From Vandiemenella viatica (taxonomy: Eukaryota; Arthropoda; Insecta; Orthoptera; Morabidae): a DNA stretch of 64,000 nt. Where the stretch lies: the NCBI GenBank assembly GCA_031002005.1, contig CM061914.1:14680148-14744147 (forward strand). Direction: 5' to 3'. Position numbers and translations under genes: made by a program. Positions 11,624 to 21,721 of this stretch are shown here, in pieces (positions within the stretch are counted from its first letter, which is position 1; every line of letters begins with the position of its first letter). Below the pieces are notes generated by a model. The model worked only from the letters and a program-made list of their open reading frames with translations, did not search any database and was not told the DNA's origin.

Positions 11624-12590
11624 AGAATTCTCCCAATAAATGAAAGGAAGACTGTAAACAGATGACCGAATCAAGTTTTCTTTGAGTTCTTCTTGTTGTT
11701 CCAGTAGGCTTTCATTCTTTCCGAGAAAGCTCGTTTGCATTCTTCGGACCACTTTGGTCTGTATTGTTTTTGTTTTGGTTGCTCAGTTATTACTTCCCAT
11801 TTGTCTACTTTGTATCGGAAGATGCCTCTTTCCAAGATGTCTGGGGCTCCTACGTTTGCATTTTTAAGATCCTTCCAAGTTTCATTCAGGAATTGGATTT
11901 TTAAGTGAACTTACATAATCTATTATCTTTTTTGTCAATCGATTTTCTGGATGCCTCTTAAGGTGACCAAAGAATTTCATTTGCCTTTTCTTGATTTCAA
12001 TTTCGTTGTTTGAAAACTTTTCTGTTGTTTTGATTGATTGTAGTCTGTAACCATCTTTAGTGAGTCTTGCTCCTAGAATTTTTCTAATCATTCTTCTCTC
12101 CACTTTGTTAATTTCTTCAAGGTCATGTTTTCTGTTAAGTGTTAATGTTTCACTTGCATAGAGGACTGTTGGTTTTATGACTCTATTGTAATGCCGAATT
12201 TTCGCCTGTCTTGACATAGATTTTTTGTTCTAGAGATTTTGGACTAACCCTAATGCTTTTTTTACTTTTTGGAGGCAATTTTGCTGTGAGATTTTCTCAA
12301 GTCCTGTTGGTTCGATGAATTCTCCAAGGTATTTAAAGTATGGGACCCTGTTGATTTTACCGTATTTTGTTCTCAAATTTGCTATTTCTGTCTTTGAACA
12401 TATGAATTCAGTTTTCTTGAATGAGATTTGTAATCCTACTTTTACTGCACATTTTTTGAGTGTATCAAGCTGTTTGATGCCAGTTTCTTCATCTTCTACT
12501 AGTATCACCAAATCATCTGCAAAAGTGAGGTATGGTATATAGAGGTTGCTTTTGGGAAAGCCAAGTGGAATTTGTTTCCAACACTTACAT
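11624..12590 (-). pseudogene. RTE-like non-LTR element, RT C-terminal part, 5'-truncated
   Basis: Minus-strand frames contain the end of an RT domain: a tract following a FADDLxIL motif (VILVEDEETGIKQLDTL), then KTEFICSKTEIANLR, YFKYLGEFIEPTG, VLYASETLTLN and KIIDYVSSLKN. The frame is broken around 12225. The 3' end runs into the TAA microsatellite. The plus-strand element at 39127-41290 is a second copy of the same family, over 80% alike by eye. The family could be RTE or another clade with (TAA)n tails; the clade call is tentative. Confidence 0.75.
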
Positions 12591-12639
12591 TATTTGAGTT
12601 TTATTAATCCAGGAGTCATTAAAAGTGTGTGGCGGAGGG

Positions 12640-12835
12640 TGCATTGCACTTACCTGAAACGGTTTTGAAGGGATATACGGGATAAGGCAGGAGGCACCCT
12701 AGGGGTATTTTGAGGAATCATCCCAGCATTCGCCTGGAGTGATCCGGGAAAACCATAGAAATACCCAGATCAGGAAGGCTGGAGTGCTTTTTCAAAAGTT
12801 CTCCTATCGGATTTTAAGTTTACTCGCCCGGTAAA
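12640..12835 (-). mobile_element. SINE remnant lacking a clear tRNA head
   Basis: The body resembles the SINEs at 13522 and 38889 on the minus strand (GGTTTTCC-type and CCATGGCCGAATTC-type blocks are recognisable but diverged, for example the segment around CATTCGCCTGGAGTGAT). It sits in the 3' UTR of CR1-like copy A. Boundaries are approximate. Confidence 0.5.
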
Positions 12836-12849
12836 TCCTTGCTATTCCA

Positions 12850-15790
12850 TTTCCTAATAACTGTGGAAATATCAGTACAGAAATGGATCAATTCTGGCCC
12901 TGATTTCTCTTATCTTATTTTTGCAGTCATGCAGAGATATGAATGTTGCAGGTAGCAATATTTGTTTGCTGTCATTCCAAAATACGTCAGTCATGAATTT
13001 TTCAATTAGCTTCTGTTGAGAGCAACGCTTCAGTGTTCCAGGTCCACACAATCTAACTCTTACAACATCACACTTACACTTTCCCTCCAACTATATATAC
13101 CTGTCACAAATTGGGCAGTTCCTTCTCTAATGCCTCCACTAACCCCTTTTTATGGGGACCCCATACAGAATAACAATATTCTAAGTGAGGACGCTCTAGT
13201 GACTTGTATGCAATCGATTTAACTTCCGGAGTACATTGTTTTAAAGTACGACCTAAAGATTGGAGCATACAATTTATTTTCACACTCACATTCTCGATAT
13301 GCTCATTCCATGACAAATTATTGTGAATTGTTACCCCCAGGTATTCAGTGGAATCAACCATTCTAAGGACAGTACCATTAATTGTATATTCAGACCTAAG
13401 TGGTGTCACCTTTTTACTTACACACATCACTTGGCACTAGCGTTTAACTCCAACTGCATTTAGTTTCATAATATTGTCTTGTAACAAAGTATAGTCATTC
13501 TGGGTTTTGATTTCATGATAATTTTTTTTTTTTTTTTTTTTTTTTTGTTACTGCTTAACATCTCTTAACAGTGAGGTCTTTAGAGACAGGAAAGGATGGG
13601 GGGCAAGGAATGGGAAAGAATTCGGCCATGGCCTTTTGAAGGAAGCATCCCCGCATTTGCCTGCAGTGATTTGGGAAACTATGGAAAACCCAAATCTGGA
13701 GTCCGGACGGGGATTCGAACCACCGTCCTCCCGAATGCAATGCCAGAACACTAACCATTACACCACCATGCTCGGTCCATGATAAATAATAGCTTCATCG
13801 GCAAATAATCTTTTCATCCCCCTTATTATGTTGCACAAATCATTAATGTATATGAGAAACAACAGAGGCCCTATCATGCTTCCCTGGGGAACCCCGGACC
13901 TCACCTCGGTTAGTGATGAACTCTCACTGTCGAGAACTACACACAATGCTCTGCACTTCAGAAAGTCTGTAACTCAGTTGCATATTTGTCTAGATATGCC
14001 ATAACCATGAAGTTTCCTAAGTAGTCTAGTGTGAGGCACATTGTCAAAAGCTTTTTTAAACTCTAATAGAACTAAATGAACCTGGGATTGCTAATCTATA
14101 ATAAGGCACAACTCATGAATTAAAAGTGCAAGTTGTGTTTTGCAGCATCGGCCTTTTCTGAATCCATGTTGATTTGGGTTTAAAAGCGCAACTTCATCAA
14201 AAACCGCATGACATTGTATAGATGATGTGTTGTAATAGCCTGCAAAAGATTGAGGTTAAAGAGATCTGCCTATACTTTTGAGGATCATTAACATTCCCAT
14301 TTTTAAACACTAAACTTATGATGGCGTTATTCCATTCAGCTGGTAGTTTTCCTTGATCCAAGGAGGAGGTTCATAATTTCATCAAATAAGGCGCAATTTG
14401 CTTTGCATACCTTAAGTAGAATCTCTGGTCCGGGAGCCTTATTGGTATTTACATTCATAAGCAGCTTATTTATTCCCTCGACATCAAGAATGATATCATT
14501 CATAATTCTGTTGGTACAATTGTTAAATATCAGAATCTCCTCCAAGTTTTCTGTCTTGAAAGTTTTTTTAAATATATCATTCAAAATTTCTGCCTCTGTA
14601 TGCTAGTTTCTGATAATTCCCCATTTTCCTTAATCAGTGATGGCACAACCTTACGAGAGTCTCTTATTAGTATGAATATGACCAGAACGTTTTCGGATTA
14701 GTAATCAAATCTTCAAATAAATTCCTGGCTTGGAATTCTTTAAACGTATCAGCATTGCCTTACGCACTTCCGCTGGCAACTGGACTATTTTAGCATGATT
14801 AGATAAGTTCCCCCCGATTTCTTCAAGAGGCTTGTAAACGCCTTTCCCTCCTGAGTAAACGATTCACTCCCCTATTGAACCTACTATCCTTAATAAACTT
14901 CTTAGGAACAAATTGATTTAAATTGGTCCATATTATTTCTTTTAAATTAAACCAAAGTTCCTCAACATTTGTATTTAGCATGTACGTTTCAAAATTCTTC
15001 GCAAAGTGATCAACCATACCCGCATCGTTTGCCTTATCGAAGCAAAAAACGAGTTTCTCTTTGTCATGCTTCAGACTCAGACTAGAGTTTAACGTTACCA
15101 CAACCGCCTTGTGATCACCTATACCATCTTCTATACAAACTGTATCTACAAGATCAGGATTGCTTGTAAGAAAAAGATCCAAAATGGACAAGCAATCTTT
15201 GTCACACTGCATTGCTCTTCGACCATTTGTTCAAGAGATCTTTCTGAAAAAATTTTAAGAACGTTTCGGTTATTAACCTATCTCTTCCACCCAACCTGAA
15301 TGTCCATGTGTCCCACTTAACCAACGGCAGGTTAAAATCTCCACCCACAATCTATATATGTCCCTGATATTTTTTATAAATATTATTCAGCGACTCTCTT
15401 TAGCCAAATCAAAATCAGGAAGTTGATAAAATGAACTTTAAATTTTTACCAATTTTTACGATGACTCATATTAACTCGGAAAAATTTTCCGTTTCAATTA
15501 TAACAGAGCAATTAATGGTTTTTTTAACAGCCACGAACACACCACCACCCACTGAGACAGTTCTGTCTTTCCAAAAAACATTGAAATGAGGGCCAAATAT
15601 TTCGCTAGATTCAACCTCTGTCATCAACCAGCTCTCAGTTCCTAGTATTATATTGGCATCATTAGTTGCAACTTCAGCGTGGAAATTTGCTACTTTTCCT
15701 CTAATACTCCAACAATTTAGGACCAGTACCCTTAGCTGCTTTGTATTGTTATTTGTGGAGTCTAAAATCCCATTATTCATATTCGCATTC
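12850..15790 (-). pseudogene. CR1-like copy A ORF2 (endonuclease + reverse transcriptase), broken
   Basis: Endonuclease pieces at 15466-15780 (LVLNCWSIRGK, IILGTESWL, VSVGGGVFVAV) and 14823-15212 (GIGDHKAVVVTL, the conserved SDHK-type block). RT pieces follow: NKAPGPE at 14336-14584, SGVPQGSMIGPLLFLIYINDL with LFADEA at 13758-13946 (the YADD-type site reads FADE), and STEYLGVTIHNNLSWNEH plus AYKSLERPHLEY at 13104-13430. The ORF is split by stops, frameshifts and the SINE at 13522-13777. It once encoded the protein for nicking the target and target-primed reverse transcription; it cannot now be active. Confidence 0.82.
13522..13777 (-). mobile_element. tRNA-derived SINE, complete, with 8-bp target duplication
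   Basis: On the minus strand, a tRNA-like head (GTGGTGTAATGGTTAG A-box region, then GGTTCGAATCC B box) is followed by a body containing CCAGATTTGGGTTTTCC and ending in a poly-A tail (poly-T on plus at 13522-13545). Flanking CATGATAA repeats at 13514-13521 and 13778-13785 are the target duplication. It inserted into the RT region of CR1-like copy A and is therefore younger. Other copies lie at 38889 and 57655. Confidence 0.92.
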
Positions 15791-15904
15791 TGACGGGAAA
15801 AGGGCGAGTATTTGGAGGTGTAATATTAAATTTCTCTGCGCTGTCACTTCCAGAACCAAGATCTAGGTTATCGGCACATCCTCTTCGGTCCTCATGGTGT
15901 TCCT

Positions 15905-16817
15905 AAAAAATATTCATATCAAGACGGTTCCATATTTTAGCAGCCACCCTGGTCACCATTCTCAGTGTGTAGTGGATGCCCGAACTGTCAAATGCGCCCC
16001 AGCTGGCAGCTATCATTGGTCGAAGATCAACGAAGCCCCAGTTGTTTCTGCAACACATGTCCTGTAAACTACAATTCAAATTAAAAATCTTCCACCATGC
16101 AGCCTCTCCACAATCAATGCGTGGCACAACACTACAAATGGAGAACTGCAACGATACTGAATTTTTCCAAGTGGCTTCATACGCCTTCTGGCCCAACTTG
16201 TCCGTGGATTTATCGATATCTGCAACAGGAACACGACACGAGTCATTAGTACCGACGTGCGCAGCTACTCTTAACTGACGGCAGTTTGATTCTCTAATTG
16301 CTTTTGGAATGGCCTCCATGACACGTGGTACGGTTGCTCCTAGAAGACAAACAGAATGAATGTTAGTATGAGAGTCTGCACCGTTCTTTGCAGCTAGTTC
16401 TCAAAGCGGTTTCTCCAGATGACGGATGTTGGAGCTGCCAAAGGCCAGTAAACCTTTTCCTGGCATCGCTCAGGGTCTGCGAACAAATCTACCCTGATGC
16501 ACTTCTGGGCCATTTGCACTTGAATCTTCAGCCTCCTACAACAGGGAAAACGTATTACTTAATGGTAAGATATCATTTTCCCATCAGCTAATTGGGTATT
16601 TCAACGCCTTTCTCCAATCCACACGATTCCAGATGCTTTCTGCAACAGGTACTTGAAAATCCAGTCTTGCCTGTTCAACAATAGTTGGCTGCGGAATTTA
16701 TTCGACGCACTGCCACTCGTTGTCTAGTATGCTCCATACCTGTGCTTGAAGAGATGCCACTGTAGTAAGAACATCTTCGAGAGCCAGATGCCTACTGGAA
16801 CACATTACACAAGCCAT
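15905..16817 (-). pseudogene. CR1-like copy A ORF1 with SGNH-esterase-like domain, broken
   Basis: The reading starts near 16817 (MACVMCSS, a Cys-rich start), followed by the block AFGSSNIRHLE near 16430 (nucleophile Ser region) and AAHVGTNDSC near 16260, the GxND block of SGNH hydrolases. A further segment around 15960 carries a terminal SGIHYT block, the likely catalytic His. Stops interrupt it between 16330 and 16450. The same architecture is intact in copy B. In CR1 elements this esterase-like domain is a known part of ORF1; its role is thought to involve membranes or lipids, but is not settled. Confidence 0.75.
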
Positions 16818-16859
16818 GTCACCTGAAGCAGCCAAACATGAAACTACAAATCAAACACA

Positions 16860-17560
16860 AAAATCGGCGACTCCTGCTACTGGCTGCTGAAGCTCGACTG
16901 GCCGATTCACTACGTACATAGCAATATTCAAAGATAAAAATAAAAGCTTTCTACCACACTTTAAATTAAACGCAAAAGTGGGTGTCTGCTCTAATGGTTT
17001 ACCACTAGGTTCGGTTCTCTCCCCTATAATGTTCAAGCTATATACTCATCACCTGCCAGACACTTCTCTCACAAGTTCATATACACTGATGGTATAAACC
17101 TTACAGTGCAAAGAACTAACTGGCAGAGGCAGAAAAAATCTTAACTGACAACCTTCAGGAAATGGATGCATACTTTCGCAGACGGTGCCTGCAACCTAAC
17201 CTGCAGTAAACAGAAGTAGCTACATTCTACCTAAGCAACAAACAAATGAACTACCAGCTAACTATAATGTCCAGAGACCAGATATTGAAACATAACAGTA
17301 CCCCAAAATACCTGGGAGTAACAACAATAGTCAGATCCCTCACTTATAAAAGGCATATTCATTACACAGTTACCCAGTTTAAAAGTTGCAACAACCTTTT
17401 GCAGAATCTCACTGGATCTTCAAAGGGAGCCTTGGCACCAGTTTACTCCACAGCTCAAGTGCGTGGTTCAATATCTCCCACAACCAGATGGTGGATGTGC
17501 AGCTTGCCAAAGGATGTGCACATTAATTGGCACAATCCTAACTACAAATATCCAGTGGCT
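16860..17560 (+). pseudogene. Jockey-like reverse transcriptase fragment
   Basis: Broken plus-strand frames give, in order, NGLPLGSVLSPIMFKLYTHHLP (RT motif B region), a region corresponding to the YADD motif but destroyed by a stop, LPANYNV-like, TPKYLGVTTIVRSLTYKRHI, and SCNNLLQNLTGSSKGA. The blocks are those of the insect Jockey clade. It directly abuts the 5' end of CR1-like copy A. Confidence 0.7.
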
Positions 17561-17579
17561 GATTCCTAAGGCTTTCGTG

Positions 17580-19140
17580 GCCATCTTTGTTAATGATTGA
17601 TAGATTTTCAGGGTATGCCACATTATTTATTTCTTAATCTGAGCTTTTGGTTGCTATCATACAGCCTTCGTCAGAGACACTGTTTAAGTTGGCATAGCAA
17701 CGACTGCCAAGCATCGCAGAGTAAAAGTCGCTATATTCATTAATGTTGTTGGTAATCCTTAATATTTCCGCTGGCTCTTTCACACGTTGAGGCCACCAAT
17801 GGGCTTCTCTCCAAAGCAGCGTCGTGTTTTGAAACTTAATATCGTGCCTGGTTTTAATGGTATGGCGGACTACAGCAGCTTTGTCGCTGTTGTTATATTT
17901 ATAGTGGTAGAAATGTTCCTTAGGATGCATCCATAAATTACGTGAGGTGTTTTTCCGGATTTCCAGATTTCCCCCCCCCTCCCCCCAGAAATCGTCCTCG
18001 AAACTATTTGAAACTTTTTTTTTTAGCTCTCACCCGTCAAAATCCGGTTACACCCCAACTTTTCGACGAAATACCCCCTAAAATCGACTTTCACTCAATT
18101 TGTAGGACTTTTTTATTTTTTATCTCTACAGTCCAAAAAATTTGTTCCAAAACCTCACGTGAGATTTCCATAGATCCTCCCCCCCCCCATTTCACCTCAC
18201 ATAATTTATGAATGTCCCCTTAAGTCTCTATGCCACAATGCAGCCTGTCTCGCCGATGTCAACACTGCCACAGCTGCAGGAGATTTCATAAACACCTATA
18301 AGCTGATGTGGGTGCAATCTGTCTTTTAGGATGGTTAATGATTGGCCAAGTTCGCAGTGAGCTTTATACAATATTTGCACATCCACCCACCTTAAGAATT
18401 TTCCAATCCACTCAATGATACCACATATGTATGGGAGATAGGCAAATATTCTTGGCACATTGGTATCATAGGATAAGTTGACGTCTTCTATGAGTTTTTT
18501 AAGTCTTAAATCCTTCCTATGTTGGATTAACTATAAGTGTCTCCAATTCTTCCTTCAAACTTTCTGAGTCACTACTATCCTCACTCTTAAGTTCAGTGAT
18601 GTTAATAAGCCCCTCTGTGTTGTAGGGTGATGGTGTGACATGGCGGGCAGATATCTATTAGTGTGGGTCGCTTTGCAATACACAGTATGACCAAAATGTC
18701 CATCGCCATACTTATGAACCAGGACAATCAAAAATGGCAATTTTCCATTTTCTTCCACGTCCATGGTGAATTGGATTTTTGAGTGGGCACTATTCAGTAA
18801 GAACTCCTGCAAATTCTCCTTACTGTGAGGCCAGATGACAAAGGTATCATCAACATACCAGATCCACTTTGTAAGTTTTAGGCAGATGGTGTTAAGCACC
18901 TCCACTTCGAATGCTTCCATAAATATGTTGGCGGCCACAGGTGAAAGTGGTGAGCCGCACCTTCGACTTGAGCATAAAGTTGACCACCGTATTGAAACAC
19001 AGCTGGCTTAAGGAAGAACTCTGTCAGGTCATCCAACCAAGTAGATATTCCTTGTGCAAGAAGTTTTGCACGATTACAACAATGGCTCCGTTTACAGTAT
19101 GTTGGCGAAAATTGAAGAAATATCTGAACTCACTATGACA
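17580..19140 (-). pseudogene. Penelope-like element: RT and GIY-YIG endonuclease, broken
   Basis: Minus-strand translation from about 19140 gives LTEFFLKPAVFQYGG and QVEGA, a frameshift, then GSPLSPVAANIFMEAF, WYVDDTFVIWPHSKENL (catalytic YVDD), a GKLPFLIVLV block and THTNRYLPA. Then comes the endonuclease start LIGVYEISCSCGSVDIGETG (GIY and YIG replaced by VYE/DIG variants), and after a 297-bp insertion KEHFYHYKYNNSDKAAVV. These are the diagnostic parts of Penelope-like retroelements, in which the RT is related to telomerase. One frameshift, one in-frame stop and the MITE at 17923 make it inactive. Confidence 0.9.
17923..18219. mobile_element. 297-bp MITE inside the Penelope-like endonuclease
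   Basis: Ends are inverted: CCATAAATTACGTGAGGTG at the left and CACCTCACATAATTTATG at the right. TTA flanks both sides (17920-17922 and 18220-18222). The interior has C runs and no coding potential. A 3-bp TTA/TWA duplication is usual for PIF/Harbinger elements, so this is probably a Harbinger-type MITE. Ignoring the insertion and one TTA, the endonuclease frame is continuous on both sides. Confidence 0.8.
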
Positions 19141-19670
19141 TCAGCACACAGGCAGCAATGAAGTCAAAGCAGGTCAAATAGTAAGCAGAATTGAGCTGTA
19201 GCAAGACGTCATTGGGAGGAAAATGGTAGGGAAGGAATTATCACTATTGGCTAGAATTACTCCCTACTATGGATTCTATGGAGGGGGGAGTTGGTCAAAA
19301 CTGGGAGGCACGAGTAGAGAGGACGGATCTGGTCGGTCTAGGTCGTAGTCGTGTGGGTCGATCTGGTGGAGTCGAGGTAGCGAAGCGAACCACAGACTGC
19401 AGGAGAAGCCATCGACGACCACAGCAGCCATTATAACAGGTGGGAGGAAGCCGTTGAGGTATAAGTAATGTGGAAGACCTCTAATAGAATCAAGCAATGG
19501 TAGTTATAGTCCGGGAAAGAGTAAAGGGAATTAGGCATGTCATTATTGTACATAACTGATGTAATAAATTGTACATATGTGAATATCCCTACTGAGAGTT
19601 TCATTTATAGGTACTACCGCTCACATGACTAAAGCGGTTTAGTCACAATTTACATGTTCCCTTCGGGAGT
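19141..19670. other. Unassigned sequence, possible LTR remnant
   Basis: The 19281-19500 stretch is GC-richer. An AATAAA-type signal lies near 19563, followed by a pyrimidine-rich part, as in retroelement U5 regions. No matching second copy and no target duplication were found, so the identity is open. Confidence 0.3.
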
Positions 19671-19870
19671 GACAAGGGGAAAAAAAAAAGAAACTTCGCT
19701 TGTCCAACAAAGATTCTTCAATATGTAGTGGAATCATGTTGGCAACGAAAAGGTTTGCAATACATCGGTTTACACCAACTTGGAATACGATGGTTCTGGT
19801 AGCTATGATGCCAAATTTTTTATTGGCATCAACGTTTATTAGCAGATGGCGATGAAAACAGATCAATTCT
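19671..19870 (-). pseudogene. hAT transposase fragment, downstream half
   Basis: Minus-strand translation of this stretch contains GVNRCIANLFVANMIPLHIEE, which corresponds to the segment downstream of the BED finger in hAT transposases (the VNxALAxFIVxDxxPLxxVE pattern). It continues the fragment at 25759-26046: both are parts of one old hAT gene separated by insertion of CR1-like copy B. Confidence 0.6.
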
Positions 19871-20376
19871 ACATCTACATCTACATTCATACTCTGCAAA
19901 TCACAAAGATTGTGGGTGGCAGAGGGTGCTAAGCACCAATCCTAAACCCGCCCATTCCAATCCCGAATAGTGCGAGGAGAGAAGGAATACATATAAGTAT
20001 CAGTACGGCATCTTATTTCTCTAATCTTATCCCTTCGGTCATTGCGACCTAAATAGGTTGGCGGAAGAAGTATTTCATTGCACTCGAAATTTAAATTTTT
20101 TCACATATTCTCCAATAAATTCGAACGCAAGCTACGTCGTCTGTCTTCCAAACTATCCCAGCCCAATCTATGTATCAATTCTGTGACGCTTTCATAAGGG
20201 CTGTAACAACAAGTCACGAATCTAGCGGCTCTCCTCTGCACCCTCTCAACTGAGTCAATCAGAACCTTGTGATACGGGTCCCAAACCCCACAACAGTAAT
20301 CCAGATGCGGACGCACTAGTGTTTTATACGCTATCTCCTTTGTCTGAGCATTACAATTCCTCAAAATATGACCTAT

Positions 20377-21721
20377 TGTAAGAACCTTAGAATTTTGGCA
20401 AATTCTAGTTTTGCTTAGGCGGGACTTAGAAATTTCGAGAAGTACAGTTTTCAACTTTAAGGAATTTCCCTGTAATCTTGCTCATAGTTGTAATTCATTA
20501 TAATAATCATTTTTATGTGTAATTATCATATCTGGAAACGTTTGGTTTAGGAGATATTTAGGTTTATTCATGTTTTGAAATACGCGATCAGAATGGTAAA
20601 ATTCTTAGATTCGCAATATCTTCAAATCGCGTAAAGCTACAACCAAACTTTTATCACCAGCTGTAGTCAGCACTATCCCCGATATTTTGATAATAAAATT
20701 AAGTAATTCGGCCAAGTCTAATTAGCGATTTTAATTAAGAGAAAAAATTAGCTTTTTTATTAAAAGAGATATTAAATTAAAAATTACACCAGTAGATAGC
20801 CCTAATTAAGACGATTTCATACATATATGGATTTTCATCAAAAGTTTAAGCATTTGTCCGAAAATTAAGTTTTTTGAAAATAGATTGTCGCGGATTGTTG
20901 TGCACGCACGTAAAAAGTTCTAGAACACTTAGGGATTTTACCCGAATTTGAATGTATCACTACGCGGAGTCATAAACAGCTAAAACTTTAAAATTAATTA
21001 CTCTAAATTTCTCAAGAGACTGCCGTTGGACTTCTAGTAGATAAGTCCAGATACTGTCAAAGTTTAAACATTTTTAATAATCGGGATCGTCAAATAAATT
21101 ACACATACTTTGAGCTACGCGGAAGCAAAAGGATGTGATACAGTTGCTGACGTCACTGGTTCTAGCCGTGTCTATAAAAAAGACCCCACCGCCATTATGG
21201 TTTGTCTGTTGCTGTCCGCAGTCTGTTCCTGCCGGGGGTCTGTTCCTGCCTGTGGTCTGTTGCAGTCTGTCTTTCGTCGCGCTGGTTGTAACTCGCCACG
21301 CTGGCTAGTTCAACCATGTTTGATCGTGTCGTGTTATATAGTAACTAACATGAACTTTTAAATTTGTTAAAGGGGTTTCGGTCGGTTAAGTTTCTCTCCA
21401 CAACGTGCAATTTTTGGAAAAGAGAGTTCGATATGCCTGCTCAACTGTAAATGTAATTTTGAACTTTGGATTTTGAAAATAAAAACCTTGAAGTTTTCTA
21501 ACAGTGAACTTGTGTGCTTCTGTTGTTAGCATAAAACTCTTTTCTCTATTTGTGGGTAACAAATATAGTGGCGACCTGAGCATATAGTTGAGTTATCCTG
21601 GCTACATGGTCAATTCAAAATTATTTAGCAAGAGTTTTCATCGAACAGTGGGTTGTAAGCAAGAGTGTAAGTTAAGGCACTTAGGCGATACTATAACCCC
21701 AGTATCGGCCTTGTCCTTACA
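20377..21721 (+). mobile_element. Solo LTR (family 1) inside CR1-like copy B
   Basis: It starts TGTAAG and ends CTTACA. Target bases CTAT (20373-20376) and TTAT (21722-21725) differ at one position. It is 1345 bp, and a second copy lies at 55517-56851. No internal coding region or second LTR adjoins it, so it is a solo LTR left by recombination. It contains a TATA box, a CRE-like site, and TGGCGACC about 145 bp before the 3' end, as do the other LTRs in the window. Confidence 0.85.
21148..21179 (+). promoter_or_regulatory. LTR promoter: CRE-like site and TATA box
   Basis: TGACGTCA at 21148-21155 is a perfect palindromic CRE/ATF site, and TATAAAA at 21173-21179 lies 25 bp downstream. Both are conserved at the same places in the second LTR copy (56288-56295, 56313-56319), which supports their being functional promoter parts of the retroelement rather than chance. 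Confidence 0.6.

Larger units (their letters stand above)
12616..16830 (-). mobile_element. CR1-like non-LTR element, copy A (decayed)
   Basis: On the minus strand, in order from high to low coordinates: ORF1 with an SGNH-type esterase domain, an APE-type endonuclease, a reverse transcriptase and a 3' UTR. The phrase GTGGCGGAGGGTGC near 12635 matches the 3' UTR of copies B and C. It is interrupted by at least one SINE with a clean target duplication and a second SINE remnant. Many stops and shifts show it is old. Confidence 0.8.

Noticed and set aside
16388..16591. Plus-strand frames opposite CR1-like copy A
   Set aside because: They are antisense shadows of ORF1 on the minus strand.
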